In this document: one piece after another, positions 43,531-51,894 of the stretch
Layout of the letters: each line of letters opens with the position of its first letter
Numbering within the stretch: the first letter of the stretch is position 1
Assembly (NCBI GenBank): GCA_965213855.1
Contig: CBDCAA010000008.1
Span: 434,001-498,000 of the forward strand
DNA: 64,000 bases
Direction: 5' to 3'
DNA from: JBBROS01 sp965213855
GTDB taxonomy: Bacteria; Pseudomonadota; Alphaproteobacteria; Acetobacterales; Acetobacteraceae
Position numbers and translations under genes: made by a program
The notes under the pieces: generated by a model
The model's database searches: none
What the model was told of the DNA's origin: nothing
Seen by the model: the letters and a program-made list of their open reading frames with translations, nothing else

Positions 43531-44877
43531 ATGCAGGATTTCAGCCGAACCGGGGAACGTCCGTTGAGTCAGTCCAGCGTCGATCCGCTCGCCGACAACA
43601 CCGCGGCCGTGATGCGCAGCCGGATCAAGAACATCTTCGGCGGTTCGATCGGCAACCTGATCGAGTGGTATGACTTCTATGTCTACAACTCGTTCGCATT
43701 GTATTTCGCCAAGCAATTCAGCCCGAGCACGGCCGACGCCAATGCGCAGTTCCTGCAGATCTTCCTGATCTACGCGGTGGGGTTCTTCGCGCGGCCCATT
43801 GGCGGCTTGTTGCTGGGGCAGTATGCCGACAAGCGGGGGCGGCGCGCGGCGTTGACGGCGTCGGTGATGCTGATGTGTGCCGGCTCGCTGGCGATCGCGG
43901 TGATGCCGACCTACCAAACGATCGGGATCTGGGCGCCCTGGGTTCTGGCACTCGCACGGTTGCTGCAAGGGCTGAGCCTCGGCGGCGAGTATGCGACCAG
44001 CGCCACTTACCTGTCAGAGATCGCAGGCAGCCGGCATCGCGGCTTCTACAGCTCGTTCCAATACGTGACCCTGATCGGCGGCCAGGTCCTCGCGGCACTC
44101 GTGCTGTTGGTGATGCAGCGGCTGCTCTCGCCGGCCGAGCTGGAGGCTTGGGGCTGGCGGGTGCCGTTCGCGCTGGGGGCGTTGTGCGCGACCTATGGCT
44201 TTTACCTGCGCCGCAACCTGGAGGAGAGCCAGGAGTTCCTGACCGCGGCGCGGACGCGGACGGAGAGCCCGCTGCGCGGCGTCTGGCGGCACCCGAGGGA
44301 GCTGCTGCTGGTGTTCGGCCTGACGATGGGCGGGACCGCGGCCTTCTATACCTTCAGCACCTACATGCCCACCTTCCTGACCAACACGGTAAAGCTGCCG
44401 CGCGAGCAGGTCGGCACGCTGAGCTTCCTGACGCTGTTTGCGTTCGCCGCGATGCAGCCGGTGCTGGGCGCGATCAGCGACCGCGTCGGGCGCAAGCCGG
44501 TGCTGCTTTGGTTCGGCATCATGGGGACGCTGTTCACGTATTGGATCATGACGTCCATGGCGGCGACCAAGGACTTCTGGACCATCCTGGCGTTGCTGGT
44601 GTTCGCCCTGCTGATCGTATCGGGCTACACCAGCATCAATGCGGTGGTGAAGGCGGAGCTGTTCCCGGCGGGCGTTCGGGCGCTGGGCGTCGGGCTGCCC
44701 TACGCGGTCGCGGCAAGCGTGTTCGGCGGTACGGCGCCGCTGGTCGGGCTCCAGTTCAAGGAGTACGGGCACGAGACCTGGTTCTACTGGTACATCACGA
44801 TCCTGGTCGCGGCGTCGCTGGCGATCTACGCGACGATGCGCGACACCAAACGGGCGTCGCGCATCGAGGACGTTTAG
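43531..44877 (+). CDS. MFS transporter, MHS family (dicarboxylate/alpha-ketoglutarate-type symporter)
   Basis: A 12-helix proton symporter of the metabolite:H+ family (KgtP/ProP/CitA type). The helix 1 phrase GNLIEWYDFYVYNSFALYF, the loop GQYADKRGRRAALTASV, the GGEYATSATYLSEIA segment and the helix 7-8 loop IGAISDRVGRKPVLLW are diagnostic. The substrate cannot be set by reading; organic acids are usual. The start could be ATG 43531, GTG 43507 or TTG 43564 (which has GGGGAA upstream). The gene is divergent from mutS by about 100 bases and convergent with the RND permease with a 3-base gap. Confidence 0.85.
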   Translation: MQDFSRTGERPLSQSSVDPLADNTAAVMRSRIKNIFGGSIGNLIEWYDFYVYNSFALYFAKQFSPSTADANAQFLQIFLIYAVGFFARPIGGLLLGQYADKRGRRAALTASVMLMCAGSLAIAVMPTYQTIGIWAPWVLALARLLQGLSLGGEYATSATYLSEIAGSRHRGFYSSFQYVTLIGGQVLAALVLLVMQRLLSPAELEAWGWRVPFALGALCATYGFYLRRNLEESQEFLTAARTRTESPLRGVWRHPRELLLVFGLTMGGTAAFYTFSTYMPTFLTNTVKLPREQVGTLSFLTLFAFAAMQPVLGAISDRVGRKPVLLWFGIMGTLFTYWIMTSMAATKDFWTILALLVFALLIVSGYTSINAVVKAELFPAGVRALGVGLPYAVAASVFGGTAPLVGLQFKEYGHETWFYWYITILVAASLAIYATMRDTKRASRIEDV

Positions 44878-44880
44878 CGG

Positions 44881-47800
44881 TCAGGTCGGCAGCGCCGCAC
44901 GCGGGCCAGCTGGCGCCGGGGTGGGCGCGGGCAGGGGCGTGCCGTGCTGCTTCAGCGGCCGGTTCCCCGACAGCCGGCGCAGCACGACGTAGAACACCGG
45001 CGTCAGGAACAGCCCGAACGCGGTCACGCCGATCATGCCCGCGAAGACCGCGACGCCCATGGCATGCCGCATCTCCGCGCCCGCGCCGGTCGAGAGCACC
45101 AGCGGCAGCACGCCCATGATGAAGGCCAGCGACGTCATCAGGATCGGGCGCAACCGCAGTCGACTCGATTCGATCGCGGCGGCGAGCGGCGTGCGGCCGG
45201 CGAACTCCAGCTCGCGCGCAAATTCCACGATCAGGATCGCGTTCTTGGCCGACAGCCCAACCAGCACGATCAGGCCAATTTGGGTGAACACGTTGTTGTC
45301 CCCATGGGTCAGCCAGACGCCCGTCATGGCCGCGAGCAACCCCATCGGCACGATCATGATGATCGCCAGCGGCAAAACCAGGCTCTCGTATTGCGCTGCC
45401 AGCACCAGGAACACCAGCAGCAAGGCCAGCGGGAAGATCAGCACACCGGAGTTGCCGGCGATGATCTGCTGGTACGTCAGCTCCGTCCACTCGTACGCGA
45501 AGCCCTTGGGCAAGGTGTCCTTGGCAATGCGGGCGATAGCGTCCTGCGCCTGGCCGGTCGAATAGCCCGGGGCCGCGGCGCCGTTCACGTCGGCCGACAG
45601 GAACCCGTTGTAGCGCATCGCCCGCTCCGGCCCTGCGCTGCCATTGATCGTCAATACGGCCGCCAGCGGGACCATCTCGCCCGACGCGGACCGCACCTTC
45701 AGCCTCCCGATATCCTCGGCGCGCGCGCGGAACGGCGCGTCCGCCTGCACCCGAACCGAGTAGGTGCGGCCGAACGCGTTGAAGTCGTTCACGTACAACG
45801 ACCCGAGATAGATCTGCAGCGTGTCGAACACGTCCGTCACGGCCACGCCAAGCTGCCGGGCCCGCACGCGGTCGATGTCCGCATAGAGTTGCGGCACGTC
45901 GACCCGCAGGCCACTGAACACGCCGGTCAGCTCCGGCGCCTTCCGCGCCGCGGTGACGAAGGCGGTCGTCGCCTCGTTCAGCGCGTCGTAGCCGAGGCCG
46001 GCACGGTCCTCCACCTGCAGCTTGAACCCGCCGATCGTGCCGAGACCCTGCACCGGGGGCGGCGGGAACACGGCGATGAACGCGTCCTGGATGGCACCGA
46101 ACTGCTGGTTCAACGACCCCGCGATGGCGCCTGCCGACAGGTTCGGCGTCGCCCGCCGCTCGAATTCGTCCAGCGAGACGAACACGATCCCGGAGTTGGA
46201 GCTGTTCGTGAAGCCGTTGATGGACAGGCCGGGGAAGGCGATGTTGTTCACCGCGCCGGGCTGCTTGGCGGCGATGTCGCCCATGCGCTGGATCACGCCC
46301 TCGCTGCGGTCGAGGCTGGCGCCGTCCGGAAGCTGCGCGAAGCCGACCAGATACTGCTTGTCCTGTGCCGGCACGAAGCCGCCCGGCACCGCCTGGAACA
46401 GCACGGCGGCCAGCCCGACCAGGCCGAGATAGACGACCATCATCGACGACTTTCGCCCGATCACCCGGGTCACGCCGCCGCCATACGCGCGGGAGCCTGC
46501 CGCGAAGAAGCGGTTGAAGCCGCGGAAGAACCACCCCAACAGACGGTCCAGCACCCGCGTCAGCAGGTCCTTCGGCGCATCGTGCCCGCGAAGCAGCAGG
46601 GCCGCGAGCGCGGGCGAGAGCGTCAGCGAGTTGACCGCGGAGATCACGGTCGAGATGGCGATCGTCAGCGCGAACTGGCGGTAGAACTGCCCGGTCAGCC
46701 CGCTGATGAAGGCCAACGGTACGAACACCGCGATCAGCACCAGGGCGATGGCGATGATCGGGCCCGACACCTCGGACATGGCGCGGTAGCTTGCCTGGAT
46801 CGGCGACAGGCCCTGCTCGATGTTCCGCTCCACGTTCTCCACCACCACGATCGCGTCGTCGACCACGATGCCGATCGCCAGCACCAGCCCGAACAGGCTG
46901 AGCGCGTTGATCGAGAAGCCGAACAGGTGCATCACGCCGAACGTGCCAATGATCGACACCGGCACCGCGACCAGCGGGATGATCGAGGCCCGCCACGTCT
47001 GCAGAAACAACACGACAACGATCACCACCAGGACCACCGCCTCCAGCAGCGTGTGGATGACGGCCTCGATCGAGGCGCGGACGAACTGCGTCGTGTCATA
47101 GACGACCGCGTAGTCCACGCCCTCGGGCATGTTCTGCTTGATCTCCTCCATCGTCGCCCGCACCGCGTCGGCGATCTGGATCGCGTTCGAGCCCGGCGCC
47201 TGGAACACGGGCACGGCGACCGCGGACTTGTTGTTCAGCAGCGAGCGCAGCGAGTAGTCGGCCGCGCCCAGCTCGATCCGGGCCACGTCGCGCAACCGGG
47301 TCACCGCACCCCCCGGCGCGGTTTTCACGACGATGTCGCCGAATTCGTCGGGCGACTGCAGCCGGCCCTGCGCATTGACCGACAATTGCAGCCCGAGACC
47401 CGGGACGTTCGGCGACGACCCGACCACGCCGGCGGCCGCCTGCACGTTCTGCGCCCGGATCTCGGCCACCACGTCCCCGGCCGAGAGACCGTGCTCGGCC
47501 ACCTTCTGCGGGTCGAGCCAGACGCGCATGGCGTAGTCGCCGGAGCCGAACAGCTGCACGTCACCCACCCCGGTGATGCGGGCGAGCCGATCCTTCACGT
47601 TCAGCACCGCGTAGTTGCGGAGGTAGGTGATGTCGTACTTGTTGTTCGGCGACAGGATGTGTACGACCATCATGAGGTCGGGCGAGCTCTTGATCGTCGT
47701 GATGCCCAGGGTGCGGACGGCGTCCGGCAGCCGCGGCTCGGCCTGGCTCACCCGGTTCTGCACCAGTTGCTGCGCCTTGTCCGGGTCGGTGCCCAGCTTG

Positions 47801-48087
47801 AATGTGACCGTCAAGGTCATCAGGCCGTCGGTCGTGGCCTGGCTGGCCATGTACAGCATGCCCTCGACGCCGTTGATCTGCTCCTCGATCGGCGTCGCGA
47901 CCGTCTCGGCGATCACCTTCGGGCTGGCGCCGGGATAGTTCGCGCGAACGACGATCTGCGGCGGCACGACCTCCGGATATTCCGAGATCGGCAGCGCGCG
48001 GAGCGCGAGCAGGCCCGAGACAAAGATTAGCACCGACAGCACGCCGGCGAACACCGGGCGGTCGATGAAGAATTTCGAGATGTTCAT
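44881..48087 (-). CDS. RND multidrug efflux permease (HAE1 family)
   Basis: The inner-membrane pump of a tripartite efflux system, 1068 residues, with the HAE1/AcrB layout: N-terminal FFIDRPVFAGVLSVLIFVSG, large periplasmic loops, the proton-relay helix LAIGIVVDDAIVVVENVERN containing the paired Asp residues, and a matching second half ending with ILIVEFARELEF and PLVLSTGAGAE. The phrase ANYPGASPKVIAETVATPIE is typical of Mex/Ttg pumps. It follows its adaptor gene by 21 bases; an outer-membrane factor is not encoded next to it, so a shared TolC-type channel is likely. Confidence 0.93.
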   Translation of the reverse strand: MNISKFFIDRPVFAGVLSVLIFVSGLLALRALPISEYPEVVPPQIVVRANYPGASPKVIAETVATPIEEQINGVEGMLYMASQATTDGLMTLTVTFKLGTDPDKAQQLVQNRVSQAEPRLPDAVRTLGITTIKSSPDLMMVVHILSPNNKYDITYLRNYAVLNVKDRLARITGVGDVQLFGSGDYAMRVWLDPQKVAEHGLSAGDVVAEIRAQNVQAAAGVVGSSPNVPGLGLQLSVNAQGRLQSPDEFGDIVVKTAPGGAVTRLRDVARIELGAADYSLRSLLNNKSAVAVPVFQAPGSNAIQIADAVRATMEEIKQNMPEGVDYAVVYDTTQFVRASIEAVIHTLLEAVVLVVIVVVLFLQTWRASIIPLVAVPVSIIGTFGVMHLFGFSINALSLFGLVLAIGIVVDDAIVVVENVERNIEQGLSPIQASYRAMSEVSGPIIAIALVLIAVFVPLAFISGLTGQFYRQFALTIAISTVISAVNSLTLSPALAALLLRGHDAPKDLLTRVLDRLLGWFFRGFNRFFAAGSRAYGGGVTRVIGRKSSMMVVYLGLVGLAAVLFQAVPGGFVPAQDKQYLVGFAQLPDGASLDRSEGVIQRMGDIAAKQPGAVNNIAFPGLSINGFTNSSNSGIVFVSLDEFERRATPNLSAGAIAGSLNQQFGAIQDAFIAVFPPPPVQGLGTIGGFKLQVEDRAGLGYDALNEATTAFVTAARKAPELTGVFSGLRVDVPQLYADIDRVRARQLGVAVTDVFDTLQIYLGSLYVNDFNAFGRTYSVRVQADAPFRARAEDIGRLKVRSASGEMVPLAAVLTINGSAGPERAMRYNGFLSADVNGAAAPGYSTGQAQDAIARIAKDTLPKGFAYEWTELTYQQIIAGNSGVLIFPLALLLVFLVLAAQYESLVLPLAIIMIVPMGLLAAMTGVWLTHGDNNVFTQIGLIVLVGLSAKNAILIVEFARELEFAGRTPLAAAIESSRLRLRPILMTSLAFIMGVLPLVLSTGAGAEMRHAMGVAVFAGMIGVTAFGLFLTPVFYVVLRRLSGNRPLKQHGTPLPAPTPAPAGPRAALPT

Positions 48088-48108
48088 GGCAGACGTCCGG
48101 TTGAGGTC

Positions 48109-49359
48109 TCAGCGAGCGGCCAGCGCGCCGGACGCGCTCATCGCGACCGGCTGCGGGGCGACGGCGGCGCCGGGCCGGATGCGCTGCAAGCCGTTGACGA
48201 CGATCCGCTCGCCGGGCTTGAGGCCCGAGGTGACGAGGCGAAGGCCGTCGGCCGTGCCGCCCAACGCGACCTGGCGATAGAGGACCGTGTTGTCGGCGCC
48301 GACGACCATGACGAACCGGCGATCCTGGTCCGTGCCGATCGCGCGCTCGTCGATGGCGATCGCCGGCTCGGTGTGCGCAAGGCCGAGGCTGAGGCGGGCG
48401 AACTGCCCTGGCATCAGCTTGCCATCTGGGTTGGCGAAGGCGGCGCGCAGCCGGACGGTGCCGGTGCGGGAGTCGACGACGTTGTCCACCAGCTGCAGCT
48501 TGCCTTCATGCGGCGTGCCGGCCGTGCCGAGCGTTCCCATCCGCACCGGGATGCGCCCGATGTCCGCGACCAACTCGCCGCCGGCAGGAAGACTGGCGAG
48601 CGCGCGCGCGAGCGACTGTTCGTCGGCCTCGAAGCTGGCGTAAATCGGATCGACCGACACGAGCGTGGTCAGTACGGGAGCCGATGGCCCGGCCGGCACC
48701 AGGTTGCCCGCGGTCACCTCGATCCGGCCGACGCGCCCGGCGATCGGCGCGCGCACCTCCGTGTAGCCAAGGTTCAGGCGTGCGGTGTCGAGCGCCGCCT
48801 GCATTGCCCGCACGTTTGCCTCCGCGGCCCGCTGCTCGTTTACGCGCTGGTCCACGTCGCGTTGCGGGGTGAAGCCGCTGCCGACGAGCTGCTGGGCCCG
48901 CTGCTGCTCCTTCGCGGCCAAGACCAGGCGGGCCTGGGCGGAGGCGAGCTGGGCCTCCGCGCCCTGCACCTCGACCGCATACGGGGAGGGGTCGATCGTG
49001 AACAGCAGATCGCCTTGCTTGACCATCGCGCCCTCGCGGAAATGCGCGGCGACGATCGCGCCCGCCGCCCGAGGCCGGATCTCGACACGCCCGACCGCCT
49101 CCACGCGGCCGGAGAAGTCGTTCCAGATCGCCGTGTCCTTCTGTTGGACGGTCGCCACCGAGACCGGGATCGCGGCAGCTGCGGCAGCCGCCGGGGGCGG
49201 CGGCGCGGCAACGGTGTGCGGCAGCCACCGGTAGGAGGCGCCACCCGCGAGCAGCGCGGCGATGGCCACGCCGAGCACCAGGCCGCGGCGGCGGCCCGTG
49301 CGCACGGCGGTCGCGTTCGGCGCGGGGGCGGCGGCATTGGCAGGGTTGTAGTCGATCAT
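48109..49359 (-). CDS. RND efflux periplasmic adaptor subunit (AcrA/MexA-type)
   Basis: This 416-residue membrane fusion protein has an N-terminal signal/anchor helix (LVLGVAIAALLAGGAS), a lipoyl half-motif AAHFREGAMVKQGDLLFTID, a coiled-coil hairpin (VEVQGAEAQLASAQARLVLA), and the second lipoyl and barrel parts (LGYTEVRAPIAGRVGRIEVT). The first residues contain an Ala/Pro-rich stretch and no lipobox. It overlaps the upstream HSL-like gene by 4 bases and lies 21 bases before the permease, so the three genes are one operon. Confidence 0.9.
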   Translation of the reverse strand: MIDYNPANAAAPAPNATAVRTGRRRGLVLGVAIAALLAGGASYRWLPHTVAAPPPPAAAAAAAIPVSVATVQQKDTAIWNDFSGRVEAVGRVEIRPRAAGAIVAAHFREGAMVKQGDLLFTIDPSPYAVEVQGAEAQLASAQARLVLAAKEQQRAQQLVGSGFTPQRDVDQRVNEQRAAEANVRAMQAALDTARLNLGYTEVRAPIAGRVGRIEVTAGNLVPAGPSAPVLTTLVSVDPIYASFEADEQSLARALASLPAGGELVADIGRIPVRMGTLGTAGTPHEGKLQLVDNVVDSRTGTVRLRAAFANPDGKLMPGQFARLSLGLAHTEPAIAIDERAIGTDQDRRFVMVVGADNTVLYRQVALGGTADGLRLVTSGLKPGERIVVNGLQRIRPGAAVAPQPVAMSASGALAAR

Positions 49360-50216
49360 CGATGGCTCCCTGAAGTGGCCGGCGCCGCGACCAGGCCTGG
49401 CGACACAGCGGCGAAGAACTCAGTGAAGGCGGTGCGGAGCTGGGCCGGCCAGTGCTCGGGCCCACGCCCAGCCGGCGCCCGGCGGGTCAGCGCATCCGGC
49501 CAGTCATCGGCCTTGAGCGCGCGCACATGCAGCCCCACCCCGGCATGGCGCAAGCGCCTCGCATATTCCAGCGCCTCGTCCCGCATCGGGTCGTCGGTGG
49601 TCGTGACGATCAGCGCCGGCGCGAGGCCGTGCAGCCGGGAGGCGCCGGACGGCGCCGCATACGGGTGCGCCGCCTTGTCCGGCGCGCCGAGATAGGCCGA
49701 CCAGCCATCAGCCCATTTGCAGCCGACAGGCCCGGCCTCGGCGTCGCGAATGGAACACGTCGCCATGCCTGCATCCAGCATGGGCGAGAGCAGCACCTGG
49801 CCGGCCAGCGGCGGCCCGAGACGGTCCCGCGCCATGAGCGCAAGCGCGGCGGCCAGGTTCCCGCCCGCCTCGTCCCCCGCGACGATCAGCCGCGATGCGC
49901 GCCTGGCCCAGTCGGCACGGCGGTCATACAGATGCCAAAGCAACGCGTACATGGCCTCGACCGCGTCGGGGAAGGGGTGGTCCGGCCCAACTGGGTAGAC
50001 AGCCGAAACCACGGTCGACCCCGCCTCGGCCAGCAACGCGGCCGACGGGCGATGATGGGCAATGTCGACGAACGTGCCGCCGGGCAGATGCAGCACGAGC
50101 GGCCCCGGGCACGATGAGGGTGTGCGATAGACCTGGGCCGCGATCGTAGCCGCGCCGCTGCCTACATCCAGCACGTGAGTTGTGACTTTGGCCGTTGTGG
50201 CCGCGATGTGGTGCAT
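49356..50216 (-). CDS. HSL-family alpha/beta hydrolase-like protein lacking the Ser nucleophile and His
   Basis: About 286 residues with the hormone-sensitive lipase family fold: LVLHLPGGTFVDIAHHRPSA (a variant of the HGGG loop), VVSAVYPVGPDHPFPDAVEA, and the nucleophile elbow. The elbow reads VAGDEAGGNLAAALALMARD, where active members have GDSAG, so Glu (codon 49869-49871) sits at the catalytic Ser. The Asp region TDDPMRDEALEYARRL is present, but the His region (normally HGF) reads ADDWPDALTRR. It is probably not an esterase. It leads the RND operon, overlapping the adaptor gene. Start: ATG 50216; in-frame ATGs at 50249 and 50267 are possible. Confidence 0.75.
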   Translation of the reverse strand: MHHIAATTAKVTTHVLDVGSGAATIAAQVYRTPSSCPGPLVLHLPGGTFVDIAHHRPSAALLAEAGSTVVSAVYPVGPDHPFPDAVEAMYALLWHLYDRRADWARRASRLIVAGDEAGGNLAAALALMARDRLGPPLAGQVLLSPMLDAGMATCSIRDAEAGPVGCKWADGWSAYLGAPDKAAHPYAAPSGASRLHGLAPALIVTTTDDPMRDEALEYARRLRHAGVGLHVRALKADDWPDALTRRAPAGRGPEHWPAQLRTAFTEFFAAVSPGLVAAPATSGSHR

Positions 50217-50270
50217 GCACAGCGGTATGGGCCGCCGCAGGACTGGCATAAAGGGCCCGTTTTGCATTAC

Positions 50271-50292
50271 ATTGTTCACACTCGTGTACAAT
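50271..50292. promoter_or_regulatory. LysR-type operator palindrome (9-bp arms)
   Basis: An inverted repeat with arms ATTGTTCAC (50271-50279) and GTGTACAAT (50284-50292), one mismatch, separated by ACTC. It lies just upstream of the LysR gene ATG (50302), between it and the HSL/RND operon. The T-N11-A core pattern fits LysR-type operators. The distal arm contains TACAAT, a possible -10 element for lysR, with TTGCAT (50262-50267) as a weak -35 at 19 bases. Binding here would allow autoregulation and control of the pump operon. Assignment to this regulator is inference. Confidence 0.55.
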
Positions 50293-50301
50293 AGGCCGGC
50301 C

Positions 50302-51303
50302 ATGGACCAGATCGCCGCACTTCGCGCGTTCACGCGCATCGTCGAGACCGGCAGTTTCACCCAGGCTGCGCTCTCGCTAAACACTCCCAAGCCGACGGTC
50401 AGCAAGTTGGTGCAGCAACTCGAAGCCCATCTGAGGACCAGGCTGCTGATCCGCACGACCCGGCGCCTTGCGGTCACCTCCGACGGCGCCGCTTATTACG
50501 AGCGCGCCATGCGGCTGCTGGCCGATCTGGAGGAACTCGACGGGAGCATCAGCGCCTCCCAGGCACGGCCGAAGGGGCGATTGCGGGTCGATGTGTCATC
50601 GACCCTCGCGCAGCAGATCATCGTGCCGGCACTGGCCGGGTTCTTCGAGCGCTACCCGGACATTCAGCTCCACCTCGGCACCTCTGACCGGCCGGCGGAC
50701 CTGGTTGCTGAGAACGTCGACTGCGTCATCAGGGCCGGCGCCATCGGCGACCTGTCGCTGGTCGCGCGGCGGATCGGCGAGTTGCATATGATGACCTGCG
50801 CGGCGCCGGCCTACTTGCAGGCTCACGGCGTGCCGGGCCATCCGTCGGCCCTGGTTTCGGCCGAGGCAACCGCGTCGGGGCCGGGCCAGGCCCCTCGCAT
50901 CGTCGGCTTCCTGAAATCGGGGTTGGCGGAGGCGCTGCCGATGTCGTTCATCCGCGGGGCGGAGACCCTCGCGGTCACGGGCCAGTATCAGGCGGCGGTG
51001 AACGAGGCAGCCACCTACCTGGCGGTCGCGTTGGCCGGGCATGGCGTCATCCAGGCGCCCTACGTCTTGGTGCGCGAGCACCTCGCGAGCGGCGCACTCC
51101 AGGCAGTCCTTCCGGACTGGGAGGTGCCGCCGCTGGCGCTGCACGTGGTCTATCCGCCCAACCGGCACCTGAGCACGCGGCTGCGCATCTTCGTCGACTG
51201 GGTGGCGGCGCTGTTCGGGGCGGCAGAGCTCGCCCCGGCGGGCCGGAGCCTTCCGCCTCGGCGTCCGGCCCTCCCCGGCCGGCAGTCCAGCCCGGCCGCG
51301 TAA
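50302..51303 (+). CDS. LysR-family transcriptional regulator
   Basis: A 333-residue LysR regulator: N-terminal winged helix-turn-helix (MDQIAALRAFTRIVETGSFT, with AALSLNTPKPTVSKLVQQLE), then an effector-binding domain with GRLRVDVSSTLAQQIIVPAL and HPEPLE-like core strands around DCVIRAGAIGDLSLVARRIG. The subfamily resembles the DhcR/AaeR-like regulators that act on neighbouring divergent genes. It is divergent from the HSL/RND operon and has a palindrome in its own promoter. The C-terminal ~40 residues are Pro/Arg-rich. Effector unknown. Confidence 0.9.
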   Translation: MDQIAALRAFTRIVETGSFTQAALSLNTPKPTVSKLVQQLEAHLRTRLLIRTTRRLAVTSDGAAYYERAMRLLADLEELDGSISASQARPKGRLRVDVSSTLAQQIIVPALAGFFERYPDIQLHLGTSDRPADLVAENVDCVIRAGAIGDLSLVARRIGELHMMTCAAPAYLQAHGVPGHPSALVSAEATASGPGQAPRIVGFLKSGLAEALPMSFIRGAETLAVTGQYQAAVNEAATYLAVALAGHGVIQAPYVLVREHLASGALQAVLPDWEVPPLALHVVYPPNRHLSTRLRIFVDWVAALFGAAELAPAGRSLPPRRPALPGRQSSPAA

Positions 51304-51322
51304 CGCCCGGCCCGGGGCGTCA

Positions 51323-51844
51323 TCAATCGCGTCGGCGCAGGACCACCCAGGTCGTCATGTCCCAGGCATTCCGGATGCCGCCGATCAGCAGCAGCGCGAT
51401 GCTGCCCGCAACGAGCGTGCCGCCCGTGTCAGGCCGGGCGAGCAGCGTGCCGCCCGCGACCGCAAGCAGCGCATGCGCGGCCGCGGGGACCGTCGCGTAC
51501 CAGACCCGGTCCTCGAGATCGATCGAGGCAACGATCCCGCCCTGGACCATGCGTCGCCAGACCCGCCACGAGTAGAGCATCCCCAGCAGCCCGGTGCCCG
51601 AGAGCAAGAGGGCGGCCGCACGTCCGTCGGCCAGCGGAGAGAGAGCGACGAGGCTGGTGCCGAGCACGACGCTGAACGCCACCACCGTGGGCGACAGAAA
51701 CGTACGCAAGCCGACCTGACGGTCGCTGGTGAACACGCCCGTGCCGACGGAGGCCGCGACGAACATCAGCCCCACCAGCGTTGCCGATGCCGATCCCGTC
51801 AGCGCGTAGAAGTCGTGCCACCGTTCAAAGCCAGAGTTCGCCAT
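51323..51844 (-). CDS. Small integral membrane protein (four-helix, hypothetical)
   Basis: A 173-residue protein with four hydrophobic helices (about residues 18-35 SASATLVGLMFVAASVGTG, 50-70, 77-95 and 118-160). WHDFYALTGSASATLVGLMF is a conserved phrase in alphaproteobacterial hypothetical membrane proteins, and the C-terminus WDMTTWVVLRRRD is also repeatedly seen. I do not know its function. It converges with lysR and is on the same strand as the chemoreceptor gene 50 bases further upstream. Confidence 0.7.
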   Translation of the reverse strand: MANSGFERWHDFYALTGSASATLVGLMFVAASVGTGVFTSDRQVGLRTFLSPTVVAFSVVLGTSLVALSPLADGRAAALLLSGTGLLGMLYSWRVWRRMVQGGIVASIDLEDRVWYATVPAAAHALLAVAGGTLLARPDTGGTLVAGSIALLLIGGIRNAWDMTTWVVLRRRD

Positions 51845-51894
51845 GCCGCGCTATCGAACAGTTCGGACCGTCTGACAATGGCGCCCGAACGCGG

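Noticed and set aside
44944..48030. Long plus-strand frame opposite the RND permease
   Set aside because: Arg/His/Gln-rich composition without domains; the minus strand has all the RND signatures.
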